Positions 7,104 through 15,597 of a stretch of DNA of 31,395 bases are shown piece by piece (position 1 is the first letter of the stretch; each line of letters begins with the position of its first letter). Made by a program: the position numbers and the translations under genes. Origin of the DNA: an uncultured Sutterella sp. (lineage in GTDB: Bacteria > Pseudomonadota > Gammaproteobacteria > Burkholderiales > Burkholderiaceae_F); the NCBI GenBank assembly GCA_905198475.1, contig CAJKCQ010000022.1, positions 1 through 31,395 on the forward strand. Direction: 5' to 3'. The notes beneath the pieces were generated by a model. The model was not told where the DNA came from and did not search any database. It saw only the letters and a list, made by a program, of their open reading frames with translations.

Positions 7104-8101
7104 CAGACGTTCGGGAACTCTTTGAGGAGCGCCTTCATGTATTCGGCCGTGCCTTCCTCAACGGTGTGGAACTTGACGTCGCAGCCCGCCTCGCGGAGCT
7201 TCGTGAGGTTCGCCTGCGTGTAGGCCTGGTACTTGCCCTTTAGCGCTTCGGGGAAGGGCACGTACTCGATCTCGCCCGACTGCACGGCCTCCTCGAGCGT
7301 GAGGGCGGGGAGCCCCTCGCTCTCACGGATCGTGTTGACGACCGTGAGCGAGACGGCGTTGAAGGGCTGCGCGCGGCCGGTGCCGCAGTTGTAGATCCCC
7401 GAGACCGGACGGTCGAGGAAGTGCATGAGCACGTTGCAGACGTCCTTCACATAGACGAAGTCGCGCGACTGCGCGCCGTTGGCGTACCCGAGGCAGCCCT
7501 CGAAGAGCTTCACCTTGTGTTCGCGCCGGTACTGGAAGTACTGGTGGAAGGCGACCGAGGCCATGCGGCCCTTGTGCTGCTCGTGCGGGCCGTAGACGTT
7601 GAAGTAGCGCAGGCCTACCACGGGCGCGCGAAGGAAGCCCATCTCGCGGCGCAGCACCTGGTCGAAGAGATACTTGGAGTAGCCGTAGACGTTCAGGGGC
7701 CCCTCGAAGCGCACGTCCTCGACGAACTCGGTGTGCGCGCCGTAGGTCGCCGCCGACGAGGCGTAGATGAAGGGGATGCGCAGCTCCTGCGCCCAGCGGT
7801 AGAGCTCGAGCGTGTAGCGGTAGTTGTTCTCCATCATGTACCGGCCGTCGAGCTCCATCGTGTCCGAGCAGGCGCCCTGATGGAAGATCGCCTCGGGCTT
7901 CGGGGCGGTGCCCGCGCGCACGCGGGCGATGAAGTCGCGCTTGTCGAAGTAGTCCGAGACGGTGCACTTCGTGAGGTTCACGAACTTTTCGCTCTTCTCG
8001 AGGTTGTCCACGGCGATGATGTCGGTGACGCCGCGTGCGTTGAGGGCGAGAACGTTGTTGCAGCCGATGAAGCCGGCCGCGCCCGTAACGAGAATGCTCA
8101 T
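7103..8101 (-). CDS. hldD: ADP-L-glycero-D-manno-heptose 6-epimerase
   Basis: A short-chain dehydrogenase-type epimerase of 332 residues that turns ADP-D,D-heptose into ADP-L,D-heptose. The N terminus has the NADP-binding GAAGFIGCN loop, followed by VDNLEKSEKFVNL. The catalytic YGYSK motif is seen, with AHKGRMASVAFH carrying the second lysine. An upstream in-frame extension to 8287 is Arg/Pro-rich and unlike any epimerase; the ATG at 8101 is preceded by AGGAAC and puts the Rossmann loop at the very N terminus, as in the family. It is the second gene of the heptose operon. Confidence 0.95.
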   Translation of the reverse strand: MSILVTGAAGFIGCNNVLALNARGVTDIIAVDNLEKSEKFVNLTKCTVSDYFDKRDFIARVRAGTAPKPEAIFHQGACSDTMELDGRYMMENNYRYTLELYRWAQELRIPFIYASSAATYGAHTEFVEDVRFEGPLNVYGYSKYLFDQVLRREMGFLRAPVVGLRYFNVYGPHEQHKGRMASVAFHQYFQYRREHKVKLFEGCLGYANGAQSRDFVYVKDVCNVLMHFLDRPVSGIYNCGTGRAQPFNAVSLTVVNTIRESEGLPALTLEEAVQSGEIEYVPFPEALKGKYQAYTQANLTKLREAGCDVKFHTVEEGTAEYMKALLKEFPNV

Positions 8102-8219
8102 GAAAATGTTCCTGAAAACGGATGGGCGGGACGCGGACGGAGGGTGCCGGGCGTCCCGCGCGTGCGGGGGAGTGAGGGGGTGTTCCGGAGGTCTCCGGGC
8201 CGGGCGCCGCGGAGGGCGC
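8102..8219. other. Non-coding gap between rfaE1 and hldD
   Basis: This 118-base gap inside the heptose operon is very GC-rich. It contains a small hairpin (CCGGA at 8185-8189 with TCCGG at 8194-8198) without a T-run, and the hldD ribosome binding site. I see no start-stop pair that looks like a real gene. Confidence 0.4.
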
Positions 8220-9143
8220 TCAGCCGAAGAGCTCCTCAAAGGATACTGCGGCGGTACCGAGTTTCCCGACGACGATGCCGCCGGCACGGTTCGCCGTGCG
8301 CACCGCCTCGGCGATCGGCCGCCCGGAGGCGAGCATCGCGGCCATGACGGCGATCACGGTGTCGCCCGCGCCCGAGACGTCGTAGACCTCGCGGGCCTGC
8401 GCGGGGACGTTGAGCTCCCCGTCGGGCCCGAAGAGCGTCATGCCTTCTTCGGAGCGCGTGAGGAGGAGGTAGTCGAGCGCGAGTTCGCGGCGCAGGTTCT
8501 GCGCGCGCTCGACGAGCTGCGCCTCGCTCGACCACGAGCCGATCACCTGCCGGAGTTCGGCGCGGTTGGGGGTGATCACGGTTGCGCCGCGGTAGCGCGC
8601 GTAGTCGTCCCCTTTGGGGTCCACGAGGACGGGAACGTCCTTGGCGCGGGCGTCCTCGATCATGGCGGTGATGTGGGTGAGGCCGCCTTTGCCGTAGTCG
8701 GAGAGCACGACGGCGTCCGTCGCCGTGAGAAGCTCCGAGAAGAGGCCGAGGTGGCGCTTGAGGCTCTCCTCGGCGGGCGAGGATTCGAAGTCGCAGCGCA
8801 CGAGCTGCTGCTGCCGGGCGACGACGCGCAGCTTCACGGTGGTTTTGAGCGCACGGTCGAATTCGAGCTGCGGCGTGATGCCTTCGGCGAGAAGCAGCCG
8901 CTCGATCGTGCGGCCGGCTTCGTCGCCGCCCACGACGGAGAGCAGCGTCGAGCGCGCCCCCACGGTGGCGATGTTGCGCGCGACGTTCGCCGCGCCGCCG
9001 AGGCGCTCCTCGGTGCGGGTGACGCGCACCACGGGAACCGGAGCCTCGGGCGAAATGCGCTCGGCGTCGCCGAACCAATAGCGGTCGAGCATGGCGTCGC
9101 CGGCGACGAGCACGCGGGCCTTGTTGAGCTGGGCTTTGTCCAT
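8220..9143 (-). CDS. rfaE1: D-glycero-beta-D-manno-heptose-7-phosphate kinase
   Basis: A PfkB/ribokinase-family kinase of 307 residues that phosphorylates heptose 7-phosphate at C1. Marks in order: VLVAGDAMLDRYWFG, LGGAANVARNIA near residue 49, VLSDYGKGGL, the PNRAEL strand and the anion-hole/catalytic GAGDTVIAVMAA near residue 260. It equals the N-terminal half of E. coli HldE. I start it at 9143 (MDKAQLNK), preceded by AGGATTTTTCTC; the open frame continues upstream to 9239 but with an Arg/Pro-rich sequence. It is the first gene of the operon rfaE1-hldD-gmhB-rfaE2. Confidence 0.94.
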   Translation of the reverse strand: MDKAQLNKARVLVAGDAMLDRYWFGDAERISPEAPVPVVRVTRTEERLGGAANVARNIATVGARSTLLSVVGGDEAGRTIERLLLAEGITPQLEFDRALKTTVKLRVVARQQQLVRCDFESSPAEESLKRHLGLFSELLTATDAVVLSDYGKGGLTHITAMIEDARAKDVPVLVDPKGDDYARYRGATVITPNRAELRQVIGSWSSEAQLVERAQNLRRELALDYLLLTRSEEGMTLFGPDGELNVPAQAREVYDVSGAGDTVIAVMAAMLASGRPIAEAVRTANRAGGIVVGKLGTAAVSFEELFG

Positions 9144-9371
9144 GAGAAAAATCCTAGAGCGCGGGCGCACCCGGTGCGGGCGCGCCGCCGTGGCCCGAAT
9201 TCTAAGGGGCGGCGGGCCCTGCCGAACAATTTGAAGCATGTCCGGGTATTTGAACGTCCGCCGGCGGGCGGGAGGCTTTTGGGCGGATATGCCTCACGAT
9301 TAAAATGTTGGGTTCGGGACGCCGGCGGTGCCGGCGGCCGAAGAGAGAGAACCGAAGGAGACAGGAAGCAG
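9144..9371. promoter_or_regulatory. Divergent promoter region between the heptose operon and algC
   Basis: Rightward, TAAAAT at 9301-9306 is a five-of-six -10 box about 65 bases before algC; its -35 region is poor. Leftward, TAGAAT (complement of 9199-9204) with TTGTTC (complement of 9224-9229) could drive rfaE1, with a rather long 19-base spacer. The shared region would let the two halves of the LPS core cluster be controlled together. Both boxes are judged by eye only. Confidence 0.4.
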
Positions 9372-10754
9372 ATGCAGCTCGATCCATCCATTTTCAAGGC
9401 CTACGACATCCGCGGCGTCGTGGACAAGACGCTCACTGAAGAGGCCGTGCGCGCGGTCGGCCGGGTGCTCGGCTCGCTCGCGCTTGAGGCGGGCGCACCC
9501 TCCTTCTGCGTCGCGCGCGACGGGCGCGTGTCGGGCGAGCGGCTCCTCGGCGCCCTGATCGACGGAATTGCAAGCACCGGCATCAAGGTGCTCAACGCGG
9601 GCGCCGTGCCGACGCCGGTCCTCTACTACGCGACGAAGCACTTCGGCAACGGCACGGGCGTCGCGGTCACGGGCTCGCACAATCCGCCCGAATGGAACGG
9701 CCTCAAGATGATGGTGGCGGGCGTGACGCTCTTCGCCGAAAAGATTCAGGACGTCCGCCGCCGCGCTGAGGCGGGCGAATGGACCGTCGCCGAGAAGCCC
9801 GGCGAGGTCGTGAAGGTGGACGCCGTCGCCCCGTACATCGAGAAGGCGATCAACGGCATCACGATCAAGCGTCGCCTCAAGGTGGTCGCCGACGCGGGCA
9901 ACGGCATCGGCGGCCCGACCATGCTCGCGCTCTTCTCGCGCCTCAACGTGGACCTCGTGCCGCTCTTCTGTGATCCGGACGGCACGTTCCCGAACCACCA
10001 CCCCGACCCCTCGAAGCCGAAGAACCTCCAGGACCTCATCGCGAAGGTCGAGGACGAGCACGCCGACTACGGCTTCGCGCTCGACGGCGACGGCGACCGC
10101 CTCGGCGTCGTCACGAACAAGGGCGAGATCATCTACCCCGACCGCCTGATGATGCTCTTCGCCGAGGACATCCTCACGCGCCATCCGGGCGAACCCATCG
10201 TCTACGACGTCAAGTGCTCGCGCAAGCTCGTCGACTGGGTGCGCGCCAAGGGCGGCGTGCCGACGATCAGCCCGACGGGGCATTCGCTCGTGAAGGCGAA
10301 GCTGCGCGAGACCAAGGCCCCCTTCGCGGGCGAGATGTCCGGGCACCTCTTCTTCAACGACGAGCGCTGGACGGGGTTCGACGACGGCCTCTACGCGGCC
10401 GTGCGGCTCCTCGAGATCCTTTCGCACTCGGAGGACCCCTCGGGCACGCTCGCGGCGCTTCCCAACGCGGTGAACACCCCCGAGCTGCAGATTCCGATGG
10501 CCGAAGGGGAGCCCAAGCGCTTCATTGAACGCTTCCGCGCCGAAGCGCGCTTCCCCGACGCCGAGCACGTGATTACGGTCGACGGCGTGCGCGTCGAGTG
10601 GAAGGACGGCTTCGCCCTGGCGCGCAGCTCCAACACCACGCCGGTCGTGGTGCTGCGCTTCGAGGGCGACACGGAGGCGTCTCTGCGTCGCATTGAAAAG
10701 ACCTTCACCGACGAGATGCGCCGCGTCGAGCCCGCGATCCGCCTTCCCGAATAA
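9372..10754 (+). CDS. algC: Phosphomannomutase/phosphoglucomutase
   Basis: A four-domain hexose phosphomutase of 460 residues. It interconverts the 1- and 6-phosphates of mannose or glucose. Marks: FKAYDIRG at residues 8-15, the phosphoserine loop TGSHNPPEWNG with catalytic Ser102, the metal loop DGDGDR at 238-243, GEMSGHLFF as the sugar-specificity loop and the phosphate-binding RSSNTTP near the end. The start is the ATG at 9372 after GGAGACAGGAAG. It leads the operon algC-pgi-waaC-waaA-thiD. With Pgi it links fructose 6-phosphate to glucose 1-phosphate for GalU. Whether mannose or glucose is the main substrate is open. Confidence 0.92.
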   Translation: MQLDPSIFKAYDIRGVVDKTLTEEAVRAVGRVLGSLALEAGAPSFCVARDGRVSGERLLGALIDGIASTGIKVLNAGAVPTPVLYYATKHFGNGTGVAVTGSHNPPEWNGLKMMVAGVTLFAEKIQDVRRRAEAGEWTVAEKPGEVVKVDAVAPYIEKAINGITIKRRLKVVADAGNGIGGPTMLALFSRLNVDLVPLFCDPDGTFPNHHPDPSKPKNLQDLIAKVEDEHADYGFALDGDGDRLGVVTNKGEIIYPDRLMMLFAEDILTRHPGEPIVYDVKCSRKLVDWVRAKGGVPTISPTGHSLVKAKLRETKAPFAGEMSGHLFFNDERWTGFDDGLYAAVRLLEILSHSEDPSGTLAALPNAVNTPELQIPMAEGEPKRFIERFRAEARFPDAEHVITVDGVRVEWKDGFALARSSNTTPVVVLRFEGDTEASLRRIEKTFTDEMRRVEPAIRLPE

Positions 10755-10782
10755 GCCCACAGCCACGAGGAATTCTTCCGAC

Positions 10783-12240
10783 ATGACTTCTTCGAAGAAG
10801 ATCACGACCCGCATTCCGATGCTGCGCGAAAGCGATCCGCAGCGCGCTCCCGCCTGTGCGTGCGGCATCAAGCTCGACATTTCGCGCCAGCGTCTCACCG
10901 CCGACGAGTTCAGGGACCTCGCCGTCTTCGCCGGCGAAAAGGGTCTCCTCGAGGCGCACCGCGCGATGGTCGACGGCGCCGTCGTCAACGAAGCGGAGCA
11001 CCGGCAGGCGCTCCACACGTCGCTGCGCGCCTTCTCCGCGGGCGCGCCCCGCTACACCGAGGTCCTCGCCGAGCGCAACCGCCTCTTCGCCTTCGCGAAG
11101 GCCGTTCGCGAGGGCCGCTGGCGCGGTTGCCGCGGCGACCGCATCACCGACGTGATCAACATCGGCATCGGCGGGTCCGAGATGGGGCCGCACGCCGTGT
11201 GGCACGCGCTGCAGACCGCGCGCCCCGACCTGAAGCTGCACTTCCTCGCAAGCGTGGACGGCGTGCTCCTCGAGCGCGTACTTTCCGCGTGCAACCCGCG
11301 CTCAACGCTCGTCGTGGTCTCCTCGAAGAGCTTCACGACGCGCGAGACGCAGGTGAACGCCACGGCCGTGGACCAATGGCTCCTCGACAACGGCATCGTG
11401 GGCGCGGACCGCAGCCGCCACATGGTGGTGGTCTCCGCCAACCCCGAGGCGGCCGACATCATGTGCCTGCCGCCCGAGAACGCCTTCCGCATCTGGAGCT
11501 GGGTAGGCGGCCGCTTCTCCGTCTGGAGTTCGATCGGGCTGCCGCTCGCCGTCGCGCTCGGCACCGAAGCCTTCACCGAGTTCCTGATGGGCGCCAATGA
11601 AATGGACCGCCATTCCGTGACGGCGCCCGTCGAGGAGAACCTGCCGGCGATCCTCGCGCTCATGGAGTACTGGAACGCGACGAAGATGGGCGTCACCTCG
11701 CACTGCCTGCTGCCCTACGACGAGCGCCTGCGCGTGCTCGTGCCCTGGCTGCAGCAGCTCGAAATGGAGTCGCTCGGCAAGACCCACGACCCCTCGGGCG
11801 AGAAGATTGATGGCGTCACGGGCCTCGCCGTCTGGGGCTCCAACGGCGACGAAGGCCAGCACAGCTTCTACCAGTGGCTGCGCGACGGCGCCGGGCGCAC
11901 CTCGATCGACCTCGTCTGGAGCGAGATGCCCGGCCACCGCTATGCCGAGCACTACCGCGTGCTCCTCGCCAACGTCCGCGCGCAGGCCGAGGCCCTCGTG
12001 GCGCGCAACTCCGACAGCCCGTACTTCAACGCCGTCTCGACGATCGTCCTCGACGCGGTGACGCCGCGGCGCCTCGGCGCCCTGATGGCGATGTACGAGC
12101 ACAAGACGACGATGCTCGGACACCTCTTCGGCATCAACCCCTTCGACCAGCCCGGGGTCGAGCTCGGCAAGAAGCTCTCTCAGCGCGCCGAACGCGGCGC
12201 GGACCCGAAGGCGCTCCTCGCTGAGGTTGCCGGATCATGA
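10783..12240 (+). CDS. pgi: Glucose-6-phosphate isomerase
   Basis: A protein of 485 residues that interconverts glucose 6-phosphate and fructose 6-phosphate in the cytoplasm. It is shorter than E. coli Pgi (549), mainly at the N terminus. Clear SIS-fold marks are INIGIGGSEMGP, VVSSKSFTTRET, WSWVGGRFSVWSSIGLP, and the C-terminal FDQPGVELGKKL with the catalytic lysine. The segment that usually reads WGEPGTNGQH is WGSNGDEGQH here (residues 351-360), so the conserved Glu is Ser353 in a simple alignment. The ATG at 10783 has GAGGAA upstream. The stop overlaps the waaC start (ATGA). The identity is sure; unaltered activity is likely but not proven. Confidence 0.92.
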   Translation: MTSSKKITTRIPMLRESDPQRAPACACGIKLDISRQRLTADEFRDLAVFAGEKGLLEAHRAMVDGAVVNEAEHRQALHTSLRAFSAGAPRYTEVLAERNRLFAFAKAVREGRWRGCRGDRITDVINIGIGGSEMGPHAVWHALQTARPDLKLHFLASVDGVLLERVLSACNPRSTLVVVSSKSFTTRETQVNATAVDQWLLDNGIVGADRSRHMVVVSANPEAADIMCLPPENAFRIWSWVGGRFSVWSSIGLPLAVALGTEAFTEFLMGANEMDRHSVTAPVEENLPAILALMEYWNATKMGVTSHCLLPYDERLRVLVPWLQQLEMESLGKTHDPSGEKIDGVTGLAVWGSNGDEGQHSFYQWLRDGAGRTSIDLVWSEMPGHRYAEHYRVLLANVRAQAEALVARNSDSPYFNAVSTIVLDAVTPRRLGALMAMYEHKTTMLGHLFGINPFDQPGVELGKKLSQRAERGADPKALLAEVAGS

Positions 12241-13226
12241 CCGCGCCCCGACGGATCCTCATCATCAAGTCCTCCTCGATGGGGGACATCATCCACGCGC
12301 TGCCCGTTGCGCACGACATCCGCCGGGCGCTTCCCGACGTTCAGATCGACTGGGTGGCCGAGGAGTCCTTCGCGGACATCCCGACGCTCGCGCCCGACGT
12401 GAGCGTCGTGCACGTGACGGCCTTCCGCCGTTGGCGGAAGGCCCTTCTGAGCGCCCAGACGCGCGCCGAAGCCGCCGCCCTGAAGCGCGAGCTCAGGGCC
12501 GCGCACTACGACCTCGTCCTCGACATCCAGGGGCTGATGCGCTCGGCGCTCGTCGCCCGCTGGACGGGCGTGCCCTCGACGGGCTACACGTGGGGGACGA
12601 TCCGCGAGCCGCTCGCGTCGCTCGCCTATGCGAAGCACCTTGATCTGCCCGAGTCCCTCGGCGCCGTGAAGCGCTACCGGATGGCCGCGGCCGAGGCGCT
12701 CGGCTACGAGATCGACCCCGAGCACCCCGTTTTCGGCCTGCGCGCCGCGGGGTGCGCGCCCGTCGAAGTCGAAGGCCGCACGGTCTCCTTCGCCGTCAAC
12801 ACGAGCCGCGACGAAAAGCTCTGGCCCGAGGAGAACTGGGGCGAGCTCGGTCGCGCCCTCGTCGAGCGCGGCTTCACGCCCGTCGTCTACTGGGGCGGCG
12901 CCAAGGAGGAGGCGCGCGCTAAGCGCGTCGCCGCCCTCATTCCGGGCGCCGTGGTCGCGCCCCGGGCGCGCCTCAAGGACGTCGCTGCGGGGCTTGCGCG
13001 CGCGGACCTGATGGTGGGGGTCGACACGGGGCTCGCGCACCTCGCCGCCGCCCTCGGCTGCCCCTCCGTCGGGATCTTCGTCGCGACGCCCACCGAGACG
13101 CTGCGGCTTATCGGCGACGGGCCGTGCGAAAGCCTCGGCGGCACCGGACAGATGCCCTCGCCCGCGGAGGTGCTCGCCGCCGCCGAGCGAGTGCTCGCCC
13201 GCAGGAACACATTAGAAAAATCATGA
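12237..13226 (+). CDS. waaC: Lipopolysaccharide heptosyltransferase I
   Basis: A GT-B fold (family GT9) transferase of 329 residues that moves L,D-heptose from ADP-heptose to the first Kdo of lipid A at the inner face of the inner membrane. The N terminus has ILIIKSSSMGDIIHALPV, typical for WaaC; further marks are VLDIQGLMRSAL, the C-terminal domain strand PVVYWGGAKEE and the donor-site segment GVDTGLAHLAAALGCPSVGIF near residues 261-281. WaaF is less likely because of the LDIQGLxRSAL segment and the length. It overlaps pgi and waaA by ATGA at both ends. The heptose operon next door makes its donor. Confidence 0.92.
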   Translation: MTAPRRILIIKSSSMGDIIHALPVAHDIRRALPDVQIDWVAEESFADIPTLAPDVSVVHVTAFRRWRKALLSAQTRAEAAALKRELRAAHYDLVLDIQGLMRSALVARWTGVPSTGYTWGTIREPLASLAYAKHLDLPESLGAVKRYRMAAAEALGYEIDPEHPVFGLRAAGCAPVEVEGRTVSFAVNTSRDEKLWPEENWGELGRALVERGFTPVVYWGGAKEEARAKRVAALIPGAVVAPRARLKDVAAGLARADLMVGVDTGLAHLAAALGCPSVGIFVATPTETLRLIGDGPCESLGGTGQMPSPAEVLAAAERVLARRNTLEKS

Positions 13227-14536
13227 AAATCACACCCGGTCTCTACCGCAGTGTCACGACCGTGGCGCTGCCGCTCGCGAGCCTCTACCTGATGTGGCGC
13301 TCGCGCCGTCAGCCCGCCTACCGCGACTATTGGGACGAACGCTTCGCCTGGGGCACCTACCCCCTGCGCACGGAGCGCCCGCGCGTCTGGATCCATGCGG
13401 TGAGCGTGGGCGAGACGAACGCTGCGCGGCCGCTCCTCGAGGCGATGCTCTCGGCCTGGCCCGAATGCGACGTGCTGCTCACGCACATGACGCCCACCGG
13501 ACGCGAGGCGGGCAAAAAGCTCGTGCGCATGGCGCCCGAGCGGATTCATCAGTGCTACCTCCCCTACGACGCGCCCTATGCGGTCGAGAAGTTCGTGCGG
13601 CAGACGCGCCCGACGATCGGCATCATCATGGAGACCGAGGTCTGGCCCAACCTCATGCAGGAGCTCAAGCGCCGCCAGATCCCCGTGGTGCTCGCCAACG
13701 CCCGCGAGAGCGAGAAGTCCCGCGCGCAGGCCGAAAAGGTGATCGATGTGATGCGCCCGGCCTTCAACGCCTTCTCGGCGGTTCTCGCACAGAGCGACGA
13801 GGACCGCGTGCGGTTGGAGAGTCTGGGCGCCCGCGACGTGCTCGTCACGGGGAGCGTCAAGTTCGACATCCGCCCCGACCCCTCGCAGGTCGCCGCGGCG
13901 AAGTCGTGGCTAGGCGGACTCTCGCGCCCCGTGGCGCTCTTCGCCTCGACGCGCGACGGCGAGGAGGCGATGTTCGCCGAGGCCTTGAAGCACCGCCGCG
14001 ACTTCATGCATGCGACGCACGTGGTGATCGTGCCGCGCCACCCCGAGCGGTTCGACGCCGTCGAGGCGCTCCTGAAGGAGGCGGGCTTCACGGTCTGCCG
14101 CCGCTCGACCCTTTCGGGTCCGCAGGACGTTCCGGCCGACGCCGAGGTGATTCTCGGCGACAGCATGGGCGAGATGAGCTTCTACTGCGCGCTCGCGAGC
14201 TTCACCGTGATGGGCGGCTCCTTCGCCCCCTGCGGCTCGCAGAACGTCGTTGAGCCCGCGATGGCGGGTTCGCCCGTGGTGGTCGGGCCCTCGATCTTCA
14301 ACTTCGACCGCATCGTCCGCGAGGGCGTCGTCTCGGGCGGCATGGTGCAGGTGGAGAACGCCGAAGCGGCGCTCGAGGTGCTCGAGGGGTGGCTCGCCGC
14401 CCCGGCCGAACGCGACGAGGCCGGCCGCAAGGCGCTTGAATTCGCCCGCGGCTGCACGGGCGCAACCGGCCGCATGATGGCCGTTCTGGAGAAGCTGTGG
14501 ACGTACGCACGCAAGAACGAATCCCGAATGTCCTGA
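13223..14536 (+). CDS. waaA: 3-deoxy-D-manno-octulosonic acid (Kdo) transferase
   Basis: A protein of 437 residues that adds Kdo from CMP-Kdo to lipid IV-A. An N-terminal hydrophobic anchor covers about residues 8-22. Then come WIHAVSVGETNAARPLL, LTHMTPTGREAG, METEVWPNLMQELKRR, the GSVKFD strand and MGGSFAPCGSQNVVEPAMAG, all standard for WaaA. I start it at 13223, where the ATG overlaps the waaC stop; the frame is open further upstream but would run inside waaC. Whether it adds one or two Kdo units cannot be told. thiD begins inside its 3' end. Confidence 0.94.
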   Translation: MKITPGLYRSVTTVALPLASLYLMWRSRRQPAYRDYWDERFAWGTYPLRTERPRVWIHAVSVGETNAARPLLEAMLSAWPECDVLLTHMTPTGREAGKKLVRMAPERIHQCYLPYDAPYAVEKFVRQTRPTIGIIMETEVWPNLMQELKRRQIPVVLANARESEKSRAQAEKVIDVMRPAFNAFSAVLAQSDEDRVRLESLGARDVLVTGSVKFDIRPDPSQVAAAKSWLGGLSRPVALFASTRDGEEAMFAEALKHRRDFMHATHVVIVPRHPERFDAVEALLKEAGFTVCRRSTLSGPQDVPADAEVILGDSMGEMSFYCALASFTVMGGSFAPCGSQNVVEPAMAGSPVVVGPSIFNFDRIVREGVVSGGMVQVENAEAALEVLEGWLAAPAERDEAGRKALEFARGCTGATGRMMAVLEKLWTYARKNESRMS

Positions 14537-15327
14537 CGATCGCCGGCATCGACCCTTCGGGCGGTGCGGGACTCCTTGCCGACGTGAAGGCGATGAGCGC
14601 GCTCGGCGTCTACGCCGCGGGCGTGCCCACCGCGCTCACGGCGCAGAACACCCGCGGCGTCACGGGCGTGCTCGGCATTCCCGCAGACTTCGTCGGCGAG
14701 GAGCTCGAGGCGGTCTTCTCCGACCTTCGGGTGGACGCCGTGAAGATCGGCATGCTCAACGACGCCGGCGTGATCGAGACGGTTGCGGCGGCTTTGGAGC
14801 GCTGGCGCCCTCGCTGGATCGTCCTCGATCCGGTGATGGTGGCCAAGAGCGGCGACGCGCTGCTCCGGCCCGAGGCGCTCGGCGCGATGAAGACGCGCCT
14901 GCTGCCTCTCGCTCACGTTGCGACGCCGAACCTCCCCGAGGCGGCGGCGCTTCTGGGCGACGCGCGCCTGGCCGCGGACCGCGCCGGGATGGAGGAGACG
15001 GGCCGGAGGCTGGGCGGTCTCTTCGGCACGCCCTGGGTGCTCGTCAAGGGCGGGCACCTGGGCGGCGCCGCGAGCCCGGACTGCCTCGTCGGTCCTGAAG
15101 GGGAGGTCCGTTGGTTCGAGGCGCCCCGGACGGAGACCAAGAACACCCACGGCACGGGCTGCACGCTCTCCTCGGCCATTGCGGCGCTCCTCGCGCGCAC
15201 CGGCGACGTCCCCGAGGCGGTGCGCCTCGCCAAGGACTACCTCACCGGCGCGGTCGCGAACGCCGACCGGCTCGACGCGGGCGGCGGGCACGGTCCGACG
15301 CATCATTTCTGGGCGCTCTGGAAATGA
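14497..15327 (+). CDS. thiD: Hydroxymethylpyrimidine / phosphomethylpyrimidine kinase
   Basis: A ribokinase-like kinase of 276 residues that phosphorylates HMP and HMP-phosphate for thiamine synthesis. Marks: LTIAGIDPSGGAGLLADVKAM near the N terminus, TAQNTRGV, KIGML, LDPVMVAKSGDALL, TPNLPEAA and the anion-hole NTHGTGCTLSSAIA. The start is a GTG inside waaA, 40 bases before its stop, with GGAG upstream; no ATG fits better. No thiamine riboswitch lies in front, so its expression must follow the LPS operon. No other thiamine gene is in the window. Confidence 0.92.
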   Translation: MDVRTQERIPNVLTIAGIDPSGGAGLLADVKAMSALGVYAAGVPTALTAQNTRGVTGVLGIPADFVGEELEAVFSDLRVDAVKIGMLNDAGVIETVAAALERWRPRWIVLDPVMVAKSGDALLRPEALGAMKTRLLPLAHVATPNLPEAAALLGDARLAADRAGMEETGRRLGGLFGTPWVLVKGGHLGGAASPDCLVGPEGEVRWFEAPRTETKNTHGTGCTLSSAIAALLARTGDVPEAVRLAKDYLTGAVANADRLDAGGGHGPTHHFWALWK

Positions 15328-15357
15328 AACAAAATGTAACCTACATCTTCCACACTC

Positions 15358-15386
15358 TTGACAGAAATTAGGTCGTCGGGCAAAAT
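15358..15386 (+). promoter_or_regulatory. Sigma-70-type promoter for the tRNA gene
   Basis: A perfect -35 box TTGACA at 15358-15363 stands 17 bases before CAAAAT at 15381-15386, a four-of-six -10 box. A GTCGGG-rich stretch lies between them. The tRNA begins 12 bases after the -10 box, which gives a very short 5' leader. An AT-rich run just upstream (15322-15345) could act as an UP element. Confidence 0.75.
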
Positions 15387-15397
15387 TTCCCTCCTCA

Positions 15398-15474
15398 GGC
15401 GCATTAGCTCAGTCGGTTAGAGCAGAGGAATCATAATCCTTGTGTCCGCGGTTCGAATCCGTGATGCGCCACCA
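15398..15474 (+). tRNA. tRNA with CAU anticodon, probably elongator tRNA-Met
   Basis: A full cloverleaf of 77 bases including an encoded CCA. The acceptor stem is GGCGCAT/ATGCGCC, the D stem GCTC/GAGC, the anticodon stem GAGGA/TCCTT with loop ATCATAA (anticodon CAT at 15432-15434), and the T stem CGCGG/CCGTG with loop TTCGAAT. It is not the initiator: position 1 pairs normally and the three G-C pairs of the initiator anticodon stem are missing. A CAU anticodon could also belong to tRNA-Ile2, in which the C is changed to lysidine; elongator Met is the better guess from its overall likeness to betaproteobacterial tRNA-Met. Confidence 0.93.
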
Positions 15475-15480
15475 AATTCC

Positions 15481-15518
15481 AGCCCGGACTGTTTGCGAGC
15501 AGTTCGGGCTTTATTTTT
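15481..15518 (+). terminator. Rho-independent terminator of the tRNA gene
   Basis: An 11-bp stem with one G-U pair (AGCCCGGACTG at 15481-15491 with CAGTTCGGGCT at 15500-15510) is followed by TTATTTTT. It begins 6 bases after the encoded CCA. Confidence 0.9.
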
Positions 15519-15597
15519 GACCCCCGCCCGGGTGCACGGCGCCGCCTTCTCCGCAGCGCTCCGTGTCCCGCGCACTCACCGCCACCGGATCTAAACC

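Noticed and set aside
7962..10754. A 930-codon plus-strand frame covering rfaE1, the promoter region and algC
   Set aside because: Its first 470 codons are the antisense of hldD and rfaE1, with no family marks; only the part from 9372 is algC.
14350..14620. Thiamine riboswitch before thiD
   Set aside because: thiD starts inside waaA and no TPP-type stem or conserved CTGAGA-like core stands in front of it.
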